Shown: one piece after another, positions 6,437-7,820 of the stretch
How the letters are laid out: the number at the start of each line of letters is the position of its first letter
Position numbering within the stretch: the stretch's first letter is position 1
Assembly: GCF_001983105.1 (NCBI RefSeq)
Contig: NZ_MOMC01000049.1
Span: 2,314 to 10,133 of the forward strand
Length of the DNA stretch: 7,820 nt
Direction of reading: 5' to 3'
DNA from: Pseudofrankia asymbiotica
GTDB lineage: Bacteria; Actinomycetota; Actinomycetes; Frankiales; Frankiaceae
Notes under the pieces: model-generated
The model's database searches: none
The model's input: only the letters and a program-made list of their open reading frames with translations
What the model was told of the DNA's origin: nothing
Made by a program: the position numbers and the translations under genes

Positions 6437-6519
6437 GCCGCCCTTTGGGGCGGCCTGCTCGGGGCCACGATGCCGGTCCGGGGCCGGCCCGGACCTCGAA
6501 GGCGCTTCGCGTCCTCGAG
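6437..6519 (+). promoter_or_regulatory. Three consecutive hairpins in the ssb-rpsR spacer
   Basis: The 193-nt spacer after ssb contains three stem-loops in a row. GCCGCCC/GGGCGGC (6437-6443 with 6448-6454) has seven pairs and a 4-nt loop. GGTCCGGG/CCCGGACC (6475-6482 with 6488-6495) has eight pairs and a 5-nt loop. CTCGA/TCGAG (6495-6499 with 6515-6519) continues inward through GG/CC and CGC/GCG, with single-base bulges, to a TTC loop. GTCCT (6511-6515) could instead pair with GGGAC (6527-6531), which would break the third stem. The arrangement suggests an attenuator, a processing site or an internal terminator that tunes rpsR and rplI relative to ssb. No T-run follows. Confidence 0.45.
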
Positions 6520-6570
6520 GGTGCCCGGGACGCTCATCTGACTTTGTCTGCAATCTAGGAGTGCACAACC

Positions 6571-6807
6571 ATGCCCAAGGCGGCTGTGCGCAAGCCGAAG
6601 AAGAAGGTTTGCGTCTTCTGCAAGGACAAGACCGACTACATCGACTACAAGGACACCTCGCTGCTGCGCAAGTTCATCTCGGACCGCGGCAAGATCCGCG
6701 CCCGTCGGGTGACCGGCAACTGCAGCCAGCACCAGCGGGACGTCGCCATCGCGGTGAAGAACAGCCGCGAGATGGCGCTGCTGCCCTACACCTCGACCGC
6801 GCGCTGA
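6571..6807 (+). CDS. rpsR: 30S ribosomal protein S18, zinc-binding type
   Basis: S18 forms a heterodimer with S6 on the 30S platform. The 78-residue protein has the expected length and core motifs: [10 protein letters not shown] (11-20), [19 protein letters not shown] (24-42), [20 protein letters not shown] (43-62) and LLPYTSTAR at the end. Cys14, Cys17, Cys51 and His54 form the CxxC...CxxH set of the zinc-containing form. Many actinomycetes also have a cysteine-free S18 elsewhere that is switched on by Zur in zinc shortage, so the zinc-replete form in this operon is as expected. AGGAG (6557-6561) stands 9 nt before the ATG. It lies 193 nt after ssb, a long gap for this operon, and 16 nt before rplI. 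Confidence 0.97.
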   Translation: MPKAAVRKPKKKVCVFCKDKTDYIDYKDTSLLRKFISDRGKIRARRVTGNCSQHQRDVAIAVKNSREMALLPYTSTAR

Positions 6808-6823
6808 GGAGGGTGACGCCGAC

Positions 6824-7270
6824 ATGAAGCTCGTTCTCACCCAGGAGGTGCCGGGCCTCGGCAGCCCCGGCGACATCGTCGAGGTGGCCGACGGCTACGG
6901 CCGCAACTACCTCGTCCCGCAGCAGTTCGCGATCGTCGCGACCCGCGGCATCGAGCGCCAGGTCGAGCAGATCAAGCGGGCCAGGTCGGCCCGGGAGGTC
7001 CGCGACCTGGGGCACGCGCAGGAGATCGCCGCGCAGCTCAAGGCGCTGTCCGTGACGCTGACCAGCCGAGCGGGCAAGGAGGGCCGGCTCTTCGGCTCGA
7101 TCACCGCCGGCGACGTCACGGACGCCGTGGCGAAGGCGGGTGGCCCGGCGCTGGACAAGCGGAAGGTCCAGCTGACCTCGCCGATCAAGGCTGTCGGTCA
7201 GCACACCGTGGCGGTGTACCTGCACCCCGAGGTGACCGCCCAGCTGACCGTCAAGGTCGCCGCGGCCTGA
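6824..7270 (+). CDS. rplI: 50S ribosomal protein L9
   Basis: L9 binds 23S rRNA near the base of the L1 stalk and helps keep the reading frame. The 148-residue protein has the N-domain signature GLGSPGDIVEVADGYGRNYL (11-30) followed by VPQQFAIVAT (31-40), then the long connecting helix (about 41-75). The C-domain contains AGKEGRLFGSIT (83-94), DALAK-like DAVAKAG (100-106), LDKRKVQL (110-117) and HTVAVYLHPEV (127-137). GYGRNYL is a small variant of the usual GYARNYL. AGGAGG (6807-6812) overlaps the rpsR stop codon and is 11 nt from the ATG, so rpsR and rplI are tightly coupled. This is the last gene of the operon within the window; in relatives dnaB follows. Confidence 0.97.
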   Translation: MKLVLTQEVPGLGSPGDIVEVADGYGRNYLVPQQFAIVATRGIERQVEQIKRARSAREVRDLGHAQEIAAQLKALSVTLTSRAGKEGRLFGSITAGDVTDAVAKAGGPALDKRKVQLTSPIKAVGQHTVAVYLHPEVTAQLTVKVAAA

Positions 7271-7306
7271 CTCGCGAGGGCGTGACTCGTCGCGGCCTGA
7301 CTCGCG
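7261..7306 (+). repeat. 16-bp direct repeat across the rplI stop codon
   Basis: CGCGGCCTGACTCGCG occurs at 7261-7276, where it holds the last codons and stop of rplI, and again exactly at 7291-7306. The 30-nt period suggests a local duplication of the gene end. The second copy forms the core of the downstream hairpin. Confidence 0.75.
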
Positions 7307-7319
7307 GCGGCGGTCACGC
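7280..7319 (+). terminator. Candidate terminator hairpin of the rpsF operon
   Basis: Nine nucleotides after the rplI stop, GCGTGAC (7280-7286) pairs with GTCACGC (7313-7319). Inside it TCGTCGCG (7287-7294) pairs with CGCGGCGG (7303-7310), with two G-T wobbles, closing an 8-nt loop. In total 15 pairs are interrupted only by a 2-nt bulge at 7311-7312. Position just after the last gene suggests termination or 3'-end protection. There is no T-run, as is common for actinomycete stem-loops, so the call rests on structure and position. Confidence 0.45.
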
Positions 7320-7400
7320 GATCGTCGGACCGGCATGTCTCGTCTGATACCCGGCTGGATCCTCGGGCCCGGCCGGCAGGCAGACCTCGGATCAGTCGGA

Positions 7401-7409
7401 TGTGGACAA
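7401..7409 (-). promoter_or_regulatory. DnaA-box-like site (TTGTCCACA)
   Basis: The minus strand reads TTGTCCACA, the GC-adapted form of the DnaA box preferred in Streptomyces and Mycobacterium. A single 9-mer can occur by chance, but two more related sites follow within 370 nt (7700-7708 and 7765-7773). Expected upstream of the replicative helicase gene, it may link that gene to DnaA. Confidence 0.35.
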
Positions 7410-7488
7410 GCGGGCCTCAACTGAGGCGTCCGCGACGCAAGCACGGCGCGACCGAGTACGCGGCGAGGCGTGACCATAGCCAGACACC

Positions 7489-7522
7489 TGCCCGGTGTCC
7501 CGGAAGTCCGGGGCACCGGGCA
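7489..7522 (+). terminator. Very strong 15-bp hairpin, candidate terminator
   Basis: TGCCCGGTGTCCCGG (7489-7503) pairs with CCGGGGCACCGGGCA (7508-7522) over 15 consecutive pairs with one G-T wobble, around the loop AAGT. It is the longest near-perfect stem seen in the window. It lies about 220 nt after rplI, is not followed by a T-run, and a second 9-pair hairpin (7527-7535 with 7543-7551) follows after 4 nt. It could be a second terminator or part of a structured leader or small RNA. Confidence 0.45.
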
Positions 7523-7526
7523 TCGC

Positions 7527-7611
7527 CGTCTCCGGGCCCGGTCCGGAGGCGTCCTCCGACCTCACCGACGGTGTCGTGCGGCGTCACTGTTGGTGTCCTC
7601 AGACGTCGGAG
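7527..7611 (+). other. Tandem stem-loops after the 15-bp hairpin
   Basis: CGTCTCCGG (7527-7535) pairs with CCGGAGGCG (7543-7551) with one wobble and a 7-nt loop. Next, CTCCGAC (7554-7560) pairs with GTCGGAG (7605-7611). Within that loop CACCGAC (7563-7569) pairs with GTTGGTG (7589-7595), and GTG (7571-7573) with CAC (7585-7587). Together with the preceding stem these make an unbroken series of folded elements over about 120 nt. Whether it is transcribed is unknown. Confidence 0.35.
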
Positions 7612-7653
7612 CTGACGCGTCACGTGAGCCACCCATGGTCCTCGTAAGGGGTC

Positions 7654-7671
7654 GTTTCCCGGGTGGGGAAC
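7654..7671 (+). terminator. Weak terminator-like hairpin followed by TTATT
   Basis: GTTTCCC (7654-7660) pairs with GGGGAAC (7665-7671), seven pairs with one wobble, around GGGT, and is followed directly by TTATT. This is the only hairpin in the region with a T-rich 3' flank, but the flank is short. Confidence 0.3.
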
Positions 7672-7699
7672 TTATTCGGAGACTTGGGCGAGCTTTTTT

Positions 7700-7773
7700 G
7701 TATCCACAGGGCGCCAGGACGGAAGCCCAGCCTGACAGGCGATCCAGGGCGGTACGGGGCTGGTCCATCCACA
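7700..7773 (+). promoter_or_regulatory. Two DnaA-box-like sites on the plus strand
   Basis: GTATCCACA (7700-7708) differs by one base from TTATCCACA, and CCATCCACA (7765-7773) by two, at the positions where pyrimidines alternate in the Streptomyces consensus. Both share ATCCACAG. The first lies just after a run of six T. They are in the same orientation, opposite to the site at 7401-7409. Confidence 0.3.
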
Positions 7774-7820
7774 GCTCATCGGCCGTCGTCCCGAGGTCCT
7801 CCCCAGGCTGCACCGGCGTT

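Larger units (their letters stand above)
7271..7820. other. 550-nt gene-free region after rplI
   Basis: No frame here looks coding. The open frames of 70-83 codons are Arg/Pro-rich, lack good ribosome binding sites and match no family I know. The stretch does hold a duplication of the rplI end, a run of inverted repeats (7280-7319, 7414-7427, 7489-7522, 7527-7551, 7554-7611, 7654-7671), an exact palindrome TGACGCGTCA (7613-7622), an AT-richer patch with six T in a row (about 7667-7708) and three DnaA-box-like sites. By synteny the next gene to the right should be dnaB, so this is probably its upstream region. Confidence 0.6.

Noticed and set aside
7562..7813. Minus-strand frame of 83 codons, and similar frames at 7400-7632, in the region after rplI
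   Set aside because: No family resemblance, no convincing ribosome binding sites, and they overlap strong inverted repeats and each other.
1..7820. tRNA, rRNA, insertion sequences, toxin-antitoxin, defence or biosynthetic systems
   Set aside because: No transposase, tRNA-like cloverleaf, rRNA segment or defence-type domain is visible; the gene content is housekeeping and envelope-related.

Overview
The window looks like chromosomal DNA from a very high-GC actinomycete, most probably Frankia or a close relative. The evidence is strongly GC-biased third codon positions, GTG and TTG starts, typical actinobacterial S6, SSB, S18 and L9 proteins, and a gene order matching the region after ponA1 in Mycobacterium tuberculosis (ponA1, Rv0051-type GT87 membrane protein, rpsF, ssb, rpsR, rplI, then dnaB). 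The genus is inferred from general resemblance and was not tested by a search.

Left part (1-4032): the window opens in the last codons of a plus-strand gene, by synteny probably a class A penicillin-binding protein. Next comes a small single-pass membrane protein of clearly lower GC (300-497). Then follow two polytopic membrane proteins joined by a GTGA overlap: a GT87-type polyprenyl-phosphate-dependent glycosyltransferase (626-2719) and a PIG-V-like mannosyltransferase (2716-4032). They probably build envelope glycan from lipid-linked sugars on the outer face of the membrane. The second protein carries a collagen-like Gly-Ala-Pro repeat at its N-terminus.

Middle part (4073-5163): a minus-strand, Pro/Ala-rich single-pass membrane protein is convergent with the glycosyltransferase pair. 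It is divergent from a plus-strand hypothetical protein with two membrane segments. Neither has a recognisable function.

Right part (5164-7270): the rpsF-ssb-rpsR-rplI operon encodes ribosomal protein S6, single-stranded DNA-binding protein, zinc-type S18 and L9, all complete and with good ribosome binding sites. rpsF starts at TTG and is preceded by a leader with a perfect 9-bp hairpin. The 193-nt ssb-rpsR spacer holds three consecutive hairpins.

Right end (7271-7820): 550 nt with no convincing gene. It is rich in inverted repeats, including a 15-bp stem with a 4-nt loop, and has three DnaA-box-like sites. By synteny it should lead into dnaB, which is not reached. Most of the window is conserved housekeeping DNA. 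I do not see a new multigene system. The items most worth checking are the structured spacers and leader of the ribosomal operon and the DnaA-box-bearing region after rplI.
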